Shown here: piece by piece, positions 1 to 9,263 of the stretch | Layout: each line of letters starts with the position of its first letter | How positions within the stretch are numbered: the stretch's first letter is position 1 | Origin: Bacillota bacterium | Lineage (GTDB): Bacteria > Bacillota > Clostridia > Acetivibrionales > DSM-1351 | Length of the DNA stretch: 26,183 nucleotides | Direction: 5' to 3' | NCBI GenBank assembly: GCA_023444055.1 | Contig: JAEZRV010000078.1 | Coordinates: 1-26,183, forward strand | Position numbers and translations under genes: made by a program | Notes under the pieces: generated by a model | What the model saw: the letters and a program-made list of their open reading frames with translations, nothing else | The model's database searches: none | Told to the model about the DNA's origin: nothing

Positions 1-3000
1 TACCTGGACCACAACCTGAAGAACTTAATGTAAAAATAGCAACTATAACAGAACCAACTAAAGTTGGTGAAACAGTAACAGTACCTGTAACTATGGCAAG
101 TGTAGCAAAAGCAGGTAATGTTGGAACATTCAACTTCTATGTTGGATATGACAATACTCAGTTAGAAGCAGTATCAGTAGCAGCAGGTGAAATAGTTAAA
201 AATGCAGCTGTTAACTTCTCAACAAAGATTGATTCAACAAAGGGAACAATTAGCTTCGTATTCCTCGACAACACAATAGGTGATGAACTTATTACTGCTG
301 ATGGAGTATTAGCTAATATTACATTCAAGGTAAAAGCAGCAAATACATCAACAGCAGTTGTTAAGTTCAACGAAGGTGGAGCTTTCGGCGATGGCAACAT
401 GGCAAAAATAACAAAGCTTAAATTAACAGATGGTAGTGTAGCTTTAGAAGATGGACCACAACCTGAAGAACTTAATGTAAAAATAGCAACTATAACAGAA
501 CCAACTAAAGTTGGTGAAACAGTAACAGTACCTGTAACTATGGCAAGTGTAGCAAAAGCAGGCAATGTTGGAACATGTAACTTCTATGTTGGATATGACA
601 ATACTCAGTTAGAAGCAGTATCAGTAGCAGCAGGTGAAATAGTTAAGAATGCAGCTGTAAACTTCTCAACAAAGATTGATTCAACAAAGGGAACAATTAG
701 CTTCGTATTCCTCGACAACACAATAGGTGATGAACTTATTACTGCTGATGGAGTATTCGCTAATATTACATTCAAGGTAAAAGCAGCAAATACAGCAACA
801 GCAACTGTTAAGTTCAACGAAGGTGGAGCTTTCGGCAATGGCAACATGGCAAAAATAACAGATGTTAAGTTAACAGATGGTAGTGTAGCTTTAGAAGCTG
901 GACCACAACCTGAAGCACTTAATGTAAAAATAGCAACTGTAACAGACGGAACTACAGCTGGTGGAACAGTAACAGTACCTGTAACTTTTGAAAATGTAGA
1001 AAGTGCAGGTAAGGTTGGAACATGTAACTTCTATGTTAAATATGATAATACTCAGTTAGAAGCAGTATCAGTAGCAGCAGGTGATATAGTTACAAATGCA
1101 CCAGTTAACTTCTCATCAAAGATAGACGCAACAAAAGGTACAATTAGCTTTGTATTCCTTGATAACACAATAGGTGATGAGCTAATTACTGCAGATGGTG
1201 CTTTTGCAAAAATTAACTTTAAGGTATTAGGAACTAAGGAAATAGTAACACCTGTTACATTCGCAGTTGGCGGAGCTTTCGGTAATGGCAACATGAGTAA
1301 AATTGATAACGTTAAGTTTACAGATGGTAGTGTAAAAATAACTGAAGGTCCAATTCCAGATGCATTTACAGTAGCATTAGGAACAGCAGAAGGTAAAGCA
1401 GGTGATGCAGTAGTAGTACCTGTAACTTTCAAAGAAGTAGCAACAGTAGGTAATGTTGGAACATGTAACTTCTACGTTGGATATGACAATACTCAGTTAG
1501 AAGCAGTATCAGTAGCAGCAGGTGAAATAGTTAATAATGCACCTGTAAACTTCTCAACAAAAATCGATGCAACAAACGGAAAAATTAGCTTCGTATTCCT
1601 CGACAACACAATAGGTGATGAACTTATTACTGCTGATGGAGTATTCGCTAAAATTAATTTCAAGGTAAAAGGAACTAAAGAAACAACAACAGTTGTAAAA
1701 TTCCTCGAAGGTGGAGCTTTCGGCGATGGCAACATGACAAAAATATCAAGTGTTAAATTAACAAATGGTAGTGTAAAAATAAATGAAGGTCCTATTGTTT
1801 TAGATGCAACAATTAATCCTTCAGTAGTAAAAGTTGATAAGTCCGCTCTAGCTGATATCAATATTACTATGACAGCTAATGGAAATACATTCGCTGGAAT
1901 CACTGGTTTAACAAAGGGTACTGACTACATAGAATCAGGAAGCACAGTGACAATATTAAAGAGCTACCTCTCAACTTTAGCAGTAGGTACTAAAAAACTT
2001 ACATTTGACTTTGGTACAGCAAATAATCCTGTATTAGAATTGACAGTAACTGAACCAGTTCAAAAGCTTAGTGTTAAACTAGGAACTGCTGCTGGTAAAG
2101 CAGGTCAGACAATAACTGTACCTGTAACTATGGCAAATGTAGCAAAAGCAGGTAATGTTGGAACATGTAATTTCTATGTTGGATACGACAGTGCTTTATT
2201 AAAGGCTACAAAAGTAACAGCAGGTGATATAGTTGTAAACGCACCTGTAAACTTCTCAACAAAGATTGATGCAACAAACGGAAAAATCAGCTTTGTATTC
2301 CTTGATAACACAATAGGTGACGAGTTAATTACTGCTGATGGTGTATTAGCAAATATTACATTTGATGTATTAGGAACTCAAAAAACAACAACAGCTGTAA
2401 GTTTCCTCGCAGGTGGAGCATTCGGAAATGGCAACATGGCTAAAATAGCAGATGTAGAATTTTCAAATGGTAGTGTTGAAATAGGTGAATCAGATCCTGT
2501 TATTATTCCAGCAACACTTAGCACAACTACAGCATCATTTGATAAGTACACTCCTGCAGATGTAACAGTTACTTATACAGCTAATGGAAATACATTTGCT
2601 GGTATCACAGGTCTAACAAAGGGAACTGATTATACAGTATCAGGAAACACAGTAACAATTTCAAAGAACTACCTCTCAACTTTAACAAAAGGTACATCAA
2701 AAGCATTTACATTTGATTTTGGAACTGCAACAGTTGCTCCAGTATTAACTGTATCAATTTCAGATTCAACACCTGAAGTTACTGGTTTAGCTGTAGCAAT
2801 AGGAACAGCAGCTGGTAAAGCTGGTGATACAACAGTTACTGTACCTGTAACATTAAAGAATGTAGCAAAAGTTGGTAACATTGGAACATGCAATTTCTAC
2901 ATTACATATGACACTACATTACTCAAAGCAACAAAAGTAACAGCAGGTGATATAGTTGTAAATGCACCTGTAAACTTCTCATCAAAGATTGATGCAACAA

Positions 3001-3212
3001 ACGGAAAAATCAGCTTTGTATTCCTTGACAATACAATAGGAGATGAACTTATTACTACTGATGGAGTATTATGTAATATTACATTTACTGTATTAGGTTC
3101 AGCAACTCAAACAGCAGCTGTATCTTTCCAAACTGGTGGAGCTTTTGGTAATGGAAATATGTCAAAAATACCTGATGTTACACTTACAAATGGTAGCGTT
3201 AAATTAAACTAA
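1..3212 (+). CDS. cipC: Cellulosomal scaffoldin, 3' part (six cohesins, two X2 modules)
   Basis: The gene is open from base 3 with no stop upstream, so it is 5'-partial; the ATG at 93 lies inside the first cohesin and is not the start. The visible 1,069 codons read: four cohesins in tandem (about 24-452, 471-899, 918-1346, 1365-1794), X2 module (about 1797-2057), cohesin (about 2065-2490), X2 (about 2503-2779), cohesin (about 2782-3209). Cohesins carry the conserved GTCNFYVGYD and FLDNTIGDELIT stretches; X2 modules share NTFAGITGLTKGTDY. Linkers are short and Pro/Gly-rich (GPQPE, GPIPD). The protein is the extracellular non-catalytic backbone that binds type I dockerins of the enzymes encoded downstream. 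The cellulose-binding CBM3a and N-terminal modules expected in this family lie outside the window. No anchoring domain follows the last cohesin, as is usual for this clostridial group. The C-terminal cohesin-X2-cohesin-X2-cohesin layout differs from the single internal X2 I recall for C. cellulolyticum CipC. Confidence 0.96.
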   Translation, partial: PGPQPEELNVKIATITEPTKVGETVTVPVTMASVAKAGNVGTFNFYVGYDNTQLEAVSVAAGEIVKNAAVNFSTKIDSTKGTISFVFLDNTIGDELITADGVLANITFKVKAANTSTAVVKFNEGGAFGDGNMAKITKLKLTDGSVALEDGPQPEELNVKIATITEPTKVGETVTVPVTMASVAKAGNVGTCNFYVGYDNTQLEAVSVAAGEIVKNAAVNFSTKIDSTKGTISFVFLDNTIGDELITADGVFANITFKVKAANTATATVKFNEGGAFGNGNMAKITDVKLTDGSVALEAGPQPEALNVKIATVTDGTTAGGTVTVPVTFENVESAGKVGTCNFYVKYDNTQLEAVSVAAGDIVTNAPVNFSSKIDATKGTISFVFLDNTIGDELITADGAFAKINFKVLGTKEIVTPVTFAVGGAFGNGNMSKIDNVKFTDGSVKITEGPIPDAFTVALGTAEGKAGDAVVVPVTFKEVATVGNVGTCNFYVGYDNTQLEAVSVAAGEIVNNAPVNFSTKIDATNGKISFVFLDNTIGDELITADGVFAKINFKVKGTKETTTVVKFLEGGAFGDGNMTKISSVKLTNGSVKINEGPIVLDATINPSVVKVDKSALADINITMTANGNTFAGITGLTKGTDYIESGSTVTILKSYLSTLAVGTKKLTFDFGTANNPVLELTVTEPVQKLSVKLGTAAGKAGQTITVPVTMANVAKAGNVGTCNFYVGYDSALLKATKVTAGDIVVNAPVNFSTKIDATNGKISFVFLDNTIGDELITADGVLANITFDVLGTQKTTTAVSFLAGGAFGNGNMAKIADVEFSNGSVEIGESDPVIIPATLSTTTASFDKYTPADVTVTYTANGNTFAGITGLTKGTDYTVSGNTVTISKNYLSTLTKGTSKAFTFDFGTATVAPVLTVSISDSTPEVTGLAVAIGTAAGKAGDTTVTVPVTLKNVAKVGNIGTCNFYITYDTTLLKATKVTAGDIVVNAPVNFSSKIDATNGKISFVFLDNTIGDELITTDGVLCNITFTVLGSATQTAAVSFQTGGAFGNGNMSKIPDVTLTNGSVKLN
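24..1797 (+). repeat. Tandem cohesin-coding repeats, exact 447-bp period
   Basis: Four consecutive cohesin units begin at 24, 471, 918 and 1365, each 447 bp (149 codons) apart, linker included. Units 1 and 2 are nearly identical at base level for long stretches, including the linker and the cohesin N-terminus. All units share an almost invariant core coding for FLDNTIGDELIT. The exact spacing and high identity point to recent duplication or gene conversion within the scaffoldin. Confidence 0.9.
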
Positions 3213-3235
3213 TAGCATTAAATTTAATATATTTC

Positions 3236-3267
3236 TACCTTCATGGTTGATTTCAACCATGAAGGTA
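3236..3267 (+). promoter_or_regulatory. Perfect 15-bp hairpin between cipC and cel48F
   Basis: TACCTTCATGGTTGA (3236-3250) is followed after two bases by its exact reverse complement (3253-3267). No U-run follows, so it is a poor intrinsic terminator. In this family of clusters the cip-cel transcript is processed and 3' stem-loops protect upstream segments; this position, just after the scaffoldin stop, fits such a stabilising hairpin and would help make scaffoldin mRNA differ in amount from enzyme mRNA. The function is inference. Confidence 0.75.
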
Positions 3268-3325
3268 TAGAAATAGTGTTAAATATGTAAAACAACTAAA
3301 ATTATAGAAAAGGGGAAATTCAACA

Positions 3326-5506
3326 ATGAGAAAAGGTATTAAGAGAATTAGTGCAATTGCCGTTGCAGCTTCAATGACTTTATCAGTAATGGTTCCTTCA
3401 ACAGTTTTAGCAGCTGCAGGTGACGAGATCACTGGTCCTGTAAATGATGTGTATGCTGAACGTTTCAACACTATGTATGATAAAATAATGGCCTCTAATA
3501 GCGGCTATTTTAGCCCAGATGGAGTTCCATATCATACTATTGAAACAATGAATGTTGAAGCTCCTGATTACGGACATGTAACAACCAGTGAAGCTTTCAG
3601 TTATTACATCTGGTTGGAAGCTATGAATGGAAGATTAAATGGTGATTTCTCAGGATTTAAGAAATCATGGGAAATAGCTGAAAAGTACATAATTCCATCA
3701 GAATTAGATCAGCCTGAAACTAGTATGAGCAGATATGATCCTAACAAGCCAGCTACATATGCTCCAGAATGGCAAGATATAAGCAAATACCCATCACAAT
3801 TGGATTCAGGTGCACCTGTTGGTAAAGACCCAATAGCTAATGGACTTAAATCAGCTTATGGATCTAGCAGAATATATGGTATGCACTGGATCTTAGACGT
3901 TGATAACTGGTATGGATTTGGTAATAGAGGAGATGGAACTTCAAAGAATTCATACATCAACACATTCCAAAGAGGTGAGCAGGAGTCAACTTGGGAAACT
4001 GTACCACAACCATCATGGGATGCTATGAAGTTTGGTGGAAGAAATGGATACCTTGATTTGTTTACTGGTGACAGTTCATATGCAGCACAATTTAAGTATA
4101 CAAATGCTCCGGATGCTGATGCTCGTGCTGTACAGGCAACACATTTAGCTAGTCAAGTAGCAAAAGCTAAAGGTGTAGATATATCTACTTATGTAAAAAA
4201 AGCATCAAAAATGGGTGACTATTTAAGATATGCAATGTTCGATAAATATTTCAGAAAAGTAGGAAGCTCACAACAAGCAGGTTCAGGATATGATGCTTGT
4301 ATGTACTTGATGTCATGGTACTATGCATGGGGCGGTGGTGTTACATCACAATGGTCATGGGTTATCGGATCTAGCCACAACCACTTTGGATACCAGAATC
4401 CATTTACTGCTTATGTATTATCAAACGATGCTGATTTCAAACCAAAGGCAGAAAATAGTTCAACTGACTGGGGTAAGAGCTTAGATAGACAGATTGAATT
4501 CTATCAGTGGTTGCAGTCTGCTGAAGGTGCTATAGCTGGTGGAGCTAGTAACTCATATAATGGACGTTATGAGACTTGGCCAGCAGGTACATCAACATTC
4601 TATGGTATGGGTTATGTAGAAAATCCTGTATATGCTGACCCAGGTAGTAACACATGGCCTGGAATGCAGGCATGGTCAATGCAACGTATAATGCAATTAT
4701 ACTATCAGACTGGAGATTCAAGACTTAAGAACTTAGCAGATAAATGGGCAAAATGGATTATCTCAGAAATTAAATTTGAAAACGGAACATTTACAATCCC
4801 TACAACAATAGATTGGGAAGGACAACCTGATACATGGAACGGATTTAATTCATTTACTGGAAATCCAAACTTACATGTATTAGTTACAGCTCGTGGAAGA
4901 GACCTTGGTGTTGCTTCTTCAATTATTAATGCATTATCCTACTATGCGGCTGCATCAAAAGATACAACTGCACAGGAAACTGCTAAAAAGCTTCTTGATG
5001 CTATTTGGACAAACTATACTGATGAAAAGGGTATAGGCGTACCAGAACAACGTTTAGACTATAAACGTTTCAATGAAAAAGTTTATATTCCATCAAGCTT
5101 CTCAGGAACAATGCCTAACGGAGATAAGATTCAACCAGGTGTTAGATTCATAGACATTCGTTCAAAATACAAGCAGGATCCTAACTGGGCGAAGGTAGAA
5201 AAATATTTGAATAGTGGTAATGAAGCAGATGCTCCAGTAATCACATACCACAGATTCTGGGCTCAATCTGAGTATGCAGTTGCTAATGGTGTTTATGCTA
5301 TGTTGTTCCCAACTCCAGTTCCACCTACTACTCTAGGTGATCTTAATGGCGATGGTTCAGTAGATGCTATAGACCTTGCATTGATGAAGAAGTATCTTTT
5401 AGATAGTTCAACTACTATAGTTAAAGAAAACGCTGATATGAATACTGATAGCTCAATTGATGCACTTGATTTTGCTAAATTAAAGATAAAGTTACTTAAC
5501 AATTAA
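3326..5506 (+). CDS. cel48F: Processive cellulase, GH48 with C-terminal dockerin
   Basis: This is a 726-residue secreted GH48 enzyme, the major processive cellulase of clostridial cellulosomes, releasing mainly cellobiose. The signal peptide covers about residues 1-30 (ends TVLAAA). The GH48 domain runs from about 38 to 660 and is full length. HVTTSEAFSYY contains E89, matching the general acid Glu55 of mature C. cellulolyticum Cel48F; GMHWILDVDNWYGFG, NTFQRGEQESTWET and SSHNHFGYQNPF are family signatures. The dockerin (about 665-725) has loops DLNGDGSVDAID and DMNTDSSIDALD; the second has Ser where Gly is usual. The ATG at 3326 is preceded by AAGGGGA at a good distance. It lies 113 bp after the scaffoldin gene with a strong hairpin between, and a compound hairpin follows the stop. 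The second position after the scaffoldin matches the known cluster order. Confidence 0.97.
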   Translation: MRKGIKRISAIAVAASMTLSVMVPSTVLAAAGDEITGPVNDVYAERFNTMYDKIMASNSGYFSPDGVPYHTIETMNVEAPDYGHVTTSEAFSYYIWLEAMNGRLNGDFSGFKKSWEIAEKYIIPSELDQPETSMSRYDPNKPATYAPEWQDISKYPSQLDSGAPVGKDPIANGLKSAYGSSRIYGMHWILDVDNWYGFGNRGDGTSKNSYINTFQRGEQESTWETVPQPSWDAMKFGGRNGYLDLFTGDSSYAAQFKYTNAPDADARAVQATHLASQVAKAKGVDISTYVKKASKMGDYLRYAMFDKYFRKVGSSQQAGSGYDACMYLMSWYYAWGGGVTSQWSWVIGSSHNHFGYQNPFTAYVLSNDADFKPKAENSSTDWGKSLDRQIEFYQWLQSAEGAIAGGASNSYNGRYETWPAGTSTFYGMGYVENPVYADPGSNTWPGMQAWSMQRIMQLYYQTGDSRLKNLADKWAKWIISEIKFENGTFTIPTTIDWEGQPDTWNGFNSFTGNPNLHVLVTARGRDLGVASSIINALSYYAAASKDTTAQETAKKLLDAIWTNYTDEKGIGVPEQRLDYKRFNEKVYIPSSFSGTMPNGDKIQPGVRFIDIRSKYKQDPNWAKVEKYLNSGNEADAPVITYHRFWAQSEYAVANGVYAMLFPTPVPPTTLGDLNGDGSVDAIDLALMKKYLLDSSTTIVKENADMNTDSSIDALDFAKLKIKLLNN

Positions 5507-5553
5507 TTATAATTGTCTTTAAATAATATATTGATTATTTAAGAATTAATTAT

Positions 5554-5602
5554 AGTCCGGATAAGTATTTGGAATGATTTCCATCCCGGTACTATCCGGA
5601 CT
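5554..5602 (+). promoter_or_regulatory. Compound hairpin downstream of cel48F
   Basis: AGTCCGGAT (5554-5562) pairs with ATCCGGACT (5594-5602); AGTA (5564-5567) with TACT (5590-5593), leaving one bulged A; and an inner GGAA-TGAT-TTCC closes the loop. GTATTTTT follows, a weak U-tract. This is one of the most GC-rich stems in the window. It probably protects the cel48F 3' end after processing, or causes partial termination before cel8C. Confidence 0.75.
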
Positions 5603-5674
5603 GTATTTTTATTAACATTTGTCTGGCAAAGGATAAATAGTTAGAAAAAATAAAAAAGGCTAAAGGTAAAAAGC

Positions 5675-7060
5675 ATGTTGAATAGCGTGAAATTTAAAAA
5701 GTCTAAGGCACTTGTAATGTCAGTAGTACTTTCAATATCTTTAATACTTCCATCTATTCTAGTTAATGCAGCAGCCACAACAACTTTTCCATATGATTCA
5801 AAATATTCATATGGATATAGTTTATTAGCGGATAACCAGTCATCAGCAGATCAGCTTTTAAAAACTGAATGGGAATCATGGAAGAGTGCACATATAACAA
5901 GTAATGGAGCAAGAGGATTTAAAAGAGTTCAAAGAGATGCAGGGTCTAACTACGATACTGTTTCAGAAGGGCTTGGATACGGTATGTTACTTGCCGTGTA
6001 TTTTAATGAACAACAATTATTTAATGATTTATATGGTTATGTAAAAAGTTATTTTAATTCAAACGGTTTAATGTCTTGGCATATTGATGCTAATGGAAAT
6101 ATTATTGGTAATGATGGAATTGGTGCTGCAACTGATGCAGATGAGGATATTGCAGTTTCGTTAGTATTTGCCCATAAAAAATGGGGAGCAGGTAGTTCCG
6201 TAAATTATGAGTCTGAAGCAAAGTCCTACATCAGTAAGATTTACAATCATATGGTAGAAAAAGGAACATATATAATAAAAAATGGTGATACATGGGGAGG
6301 CACTAATTGCGTTAATCCATCATATTTCTCACCAGCTTGGTATAGGATATATGCAGACTTTACAGGTAACTCAGAATGGATTAAGGTAGCAGATAAGTGC
6401 TATGAGATTATAGATAAAGCAAAAAATCAAAATACAGGTCTTGTTCCTGACTGGTGTACTGCTAATGGTGGACAAGCAAACGGACAAGGTTATAATTTCT
6501 TATACGATGCAATTCGTTATCAATGGAGAGCAGCTATTGATTATAGTTGGTACGGAACTGCGAAGGCAAAAACAAACTGTGATCAAATATCAAATTTCTT
6601 TAAAAAAATAGGTATTACTAATATTAAGGATGGATATACAATTTCAGGAAATCAGGTGAGTTCTTATCATGCAGCAACATTTGTTGCATGTGGGGCAGCA
6701 GCAGCTATGACTGGAGATGACAGTGCATATGCTAAAAGTGCTTATAATGAGTGCGTAAAGGTAAAAGATCAAGGGTCATACGTATACTTTGGAAATTCAC
6801 TTAGAATGATGATTCTTCTTTATACAACAGGCAATTTCCCAAATTTATATACTTATACTGGTAATACAAATCCAACAATTAAAAAAGGTGATGTCAATAA
6901 AGATGGATCTGTTGATGCATTGGATTTTGCAGCAATAAAGAAGGCTCTTTTATCACAATCTTATACTGAAATTGATACAAAAGCAGCAGATATGAATGAT
7001 GATGGAAATATTGATGCTGTTGATTATGCTAAGTTAAAAATATTATTGCTTAGCAATTAA
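5675..7060 (+). CDS. cel8C: Endoglucanase, GH8 with C-terminal dockerin
   Basis: This is a 461-residue secreted GH8 endo-1,4-beta-glucanase, an inverting (alpha/alpha)6-barrel enzyme. The signal peptide is about residues 1-33 (ends ILVNAAA). The catalytic domain is about 36-395: TVSEGLGYGMLLA holds the general acid E98, and ATDADEDIAVSLVFA (D154, D156) is the GH8 signature with the substrate-subsite Asp; DAIRYQWRAAIDY lies in the region of the catalytic base. The dockerin (about 405-460) has loops DVNKDGSVDALD and DMNDDGNIDAVD. The ATG at 5675 follows a modest AAAGG site. Cel9G starts only 37 bp after the stop, so the two are surely co-transcribed. GH8 cellulases and GH8 Rex enzymes are related, but this one has the cellulase-type motif spacing and the cluster position of Cel8C. 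Confidence 0.96.
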   Translation: MLNSVKFKKSKALVMSVVLSISLILPSILVNAAATTTFPYDSKYSYGYSLLADNQSSADQLLKTEWESWKSAHITSNGARGFKRVQRDAGSNYDTVSEGLGYGMLLAVYFNEQQLFNDLYGYVKSYFNSNGLMSWHIDANGNIIGNDGIGAATDADEDIAVSLVFAHKKWGAGSSVNYESEAKSYISKIYNHMVEKGTYIIKNGDTWGGTNCVNPSYFSPAWYRIYADFTGNSEWIKVADKCYEIIDKAKNQNTGLVPDWCTANGGQANGQGYNFLYDAIRYQWRAAIDYSWYGTAKAKTNCDQISNFFKKIGITNIKDGYTISGNQVSSYHAATFVACGAAAAMTGDDSAYAKSAYNECVKVKDQGSYVYFGNSLRMMILLYTTGNFPNLYTYTGNTNPTIKKGDVNKDGSVDALDFAAIKKALLSQSYTEIDTKAADMNDDGNIDAVDYAKLKILLLSN

Positions 7061-7097
7061 AAAATGCTAGTAAGTGTTTAAGGGAGGTAATAAACTA

Positions 7098-9263
7098 ATG
7101 CGCAAAATTAAAAATGCAGTGAAAAAAATTTTAGCTGTTACATTAGCAGTTGCTGTAATTTCAACGCTGATTCCAACACCTCAGACATTTGCTGCTTCTT
7201 CCTACAACTATGGTGAAGCATTGCAAAAATCAATTATGTTTTATGAATTTCAACGTTCTGGTGTTCTTCCAGATGACCAACGCGACAACTGGCGCGCTGA
7301 TTCCGGTTTAAAGGACGGCTCTGATGTAGGTCTAGATTTGACAGGCGGATGGTATGATGCAGGAGATCACGTTAAATTTAATCTACCAATGTCATATACA
7401 TCAACTATGCTAGCTTGGTCTTTATATGAGGATAAAGAAGCATACGATAAATCTGGACAAACAAAATACATTATGGATGGTATAAAATGGGCTAATGACT
7501 ATTTTATAAAGTGTCATCCATCACCAAATGTATACTATTACCAAGTTGGAAGTGGTAACGACGACCATAAATGGTGGGGAGCTGCAGAAGTAATGCAGAT
7601 GGATAGACCAGCATATAAGTTGGACAGTTCTAACCCGGGTTCAGCTGTATCAGCTGAGACAGCTGCTTCACTTGCAGCAGCATCATGTGTGTTTAAAGAG
7701 AGTGACCCAACATATGCAGCAAATTGTTTAAAACATGCAAAGGAATTGTTTGCATTTGCTGACGCAACAAGAAGCGATATGGGATATAAAGCAGCAAATA
7801 ACTTCTATACCTCTGGAAGCTTCTGGGATGATTTGTCGTGGGCAGCAGTATGGCTTTATCTAGCTACAAATGATAGTACTTACCTAGATAAATCAGAATC
7901 ATATGTGGAACATTGGGGATTAGAGAATCAATCAACTACAATTGCATATAAGTGGGGTCAGTGCTGGGATGATGTTCATTATGGTGCTGAATTACTTTTA
8001 GCAAGGATTACTAAGAAACCAATTTATGTGGAAAGTATTGAAAGACATTTAGACTATTGGACAACTGGAAATGACGGACAACGCATTACTTATACTCCAA
8101 AAGGGTTAGCATGGTTAACCGAATGGGGGGCACTTAGACATGCTACTACAACAGCATTTTTAGCTGGTGTTTGGTCCGAGTTTGAAGGCTGTACTCAATC
8201 TAAAGTATCTGTGTATAAAGACTTCCTTAAGAGTCAGGTTGATTATGCTCTTGGAAGTACTGGTAGAAGCTTTGTCGTAGGATATGGTGTAAATCCACCA
8301 GAACATCCTCATCATAGAACAGCACATAGTTCATGGACTGATCAACAGTCTTCACCAACTTATCATCGCCATACTATATATGGTGCTTTAGTCGGAGGAC
8401 CTAGTGCGAACGATGGCTATACTGATAAAATTGATAATTTTATTAATAATGAAATCGCTGATGATTACAATGCTGGTTTCACAGGGGCATTAGCAAAGTT
8501 ATATGAAGTATACGGAGGAGACCCAATTCCAAACTTTAAGGCGATTGAAAAAATAACAAACGATGAAGTGACTATTAAAGCAAGTTTGAACTCAACAGGA
8601 CCTACCTATACTGAGATAAAGGCAGTTGTTTATAACCAGACAGGATGGCCTGCAAGAGTAACTGATAAACTTTCATTTAAATACTTCATGGATCTAACAG
8701 AAGTTGTTAACGCAAATGTTGATCCGCTAAGCCTTGCAGTTAGATTAAATTATTCAGAAGGTAAAGGAGTTACTATTTCCAAAATTTTACCTTGGGATGC
8801 TGCAAAAAATATATACTATGTCAATATAGATCTTACTGGAGAGAATATTTATCCAGGTGGACAATCAGCACATAGAAGAGAAGTACAATTTAGAGTATCC
8901 GCCCCAGATGGAACAAGTTATTGGGATCCTTCAAATGACTTCTCATATAAAGGAGTTAAAGCTGGTAGTACTGTAGAATTAACCCAGTATATCCCAGTAT
9001 ATGATAATGGTGTTAAAGTATATGGAACTGAGCCAACTGGTGGAATCATAATAGAAGATACTCTATATGGTGATATCAATGGTGATAAGGGCATTGATGC
9101 TCTTGATCTAGCAGTATTAAAGAAGTATTTGTTAGATAATAGTGTAACTATTGATACAAAAGCTGCTGATACATATAAAGATGGGAATATAGACGCTTTA
9201 GATTTTGCCACATTAAAGAAATACTTGCTTGGAACGACTTTGGAGTTGCCCGTATTAGGCTAG
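7098..9263 (+). CDS. cel9G: Cellulase, GH9-CBM3c with C-terminal dockerin
   Basis: The start is placed at ATG 7098 because AGGGAGGT (7081-7088) sits at ideal distance; an in-frame GTG at 7074 lies upstream of that site. The product is 721 residues. The signal peptide is about 1-32 (ends TFAAS). The GH9 domain (about 35-475) has GGWYDAGDHVKF with D87 and D90 (catalytic base region), PEHPHHRTAHSSW, and NEIADDYNAGF with the general acid Glu near 452. The CBM3c module (about 485-635; NQTGWPARVTDKL, GENIYPGG) is the type fused to GH9 that feeds the chain to the active site, giving processive endoglucanases. The dockerin is about 655-715. Its second calcium loop reads DTYKDGNIDALD, with Tyr where Asn or Asp normally binds calcium. 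The stop is followed by a 383-bp gap before Cel9E. Confidence 0.96.
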   Translation: MRKIKNAVKKILAVTLAVAVISTLIPTPQTFAASSYNYGEALQKSIMFYEFQRSGVLPDDQRDNWRADSGLKDGSDVGLDLTGGWYDAGDHVKFNLPMSYTSTMLAWSLYEDKEAYDKSGQTKYIMDGIKWANDYFIKCHPSPNVYYYQVGSGNDDHKWWGAAEVMQMDRPAYKLDSSNPGSAVSAETAASLAAASCVFKESDPTYAANCLKHAKELFAFADATRSDMGYKAANNFYTSGSFWDDLSWAAVWLYLATNDSTYLDKSESYVEHWGLENQSTTIAYKWGQCWDDVHYGAELLLARITKKPIYVESIERHLDYWTTGNDGQRITYTPKGLAWLTEWGALRHATTTAFLAGVWSEFEGCTQSKVSVYKDFLKSQVDYALGSTGRSFVVGYGVNPPEHPHHRTAHSSWTDQQSSPTYHRHTIYGALVGGPSANDGYTDKIDNFINNEIADDYNAGFTGALAKLYEVYGGDPIPNFKAIEKITNDEVTIKASLNSTGPTYTEIKAVVYNQTGWPARVTDKLSFKYFMDLTEVVNANVDPLSLAVRLNYSEGKGVTISKILPWDAAKNIYYVNIDLTGENIYPGGQSAHRREVQFRVSAPDGTSYWDPSNDFSYKGVKAGSTVELTQYIPVYDNGVKVYGTEPTGGIIIEDTLYGDINGDKGIDALDLAVLKKYLLDNSVTIDTKAADTYKDGNIDALDFATLKKYLLGTTLELPVLG

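Noticed and set aside
24..1797. Regular repeats considered as a CRISPR-like or non-coding array
   Set aside because: The 447-bp units are fully coding and translate to cohesins in one frame.
158..1903. Long reverse-strand open frames opposite the cohesin repeats
   Set aside because: They recur at the repeat period, are antisense copies of the cohesin code, and have no ribosome sites or recognisable domains.
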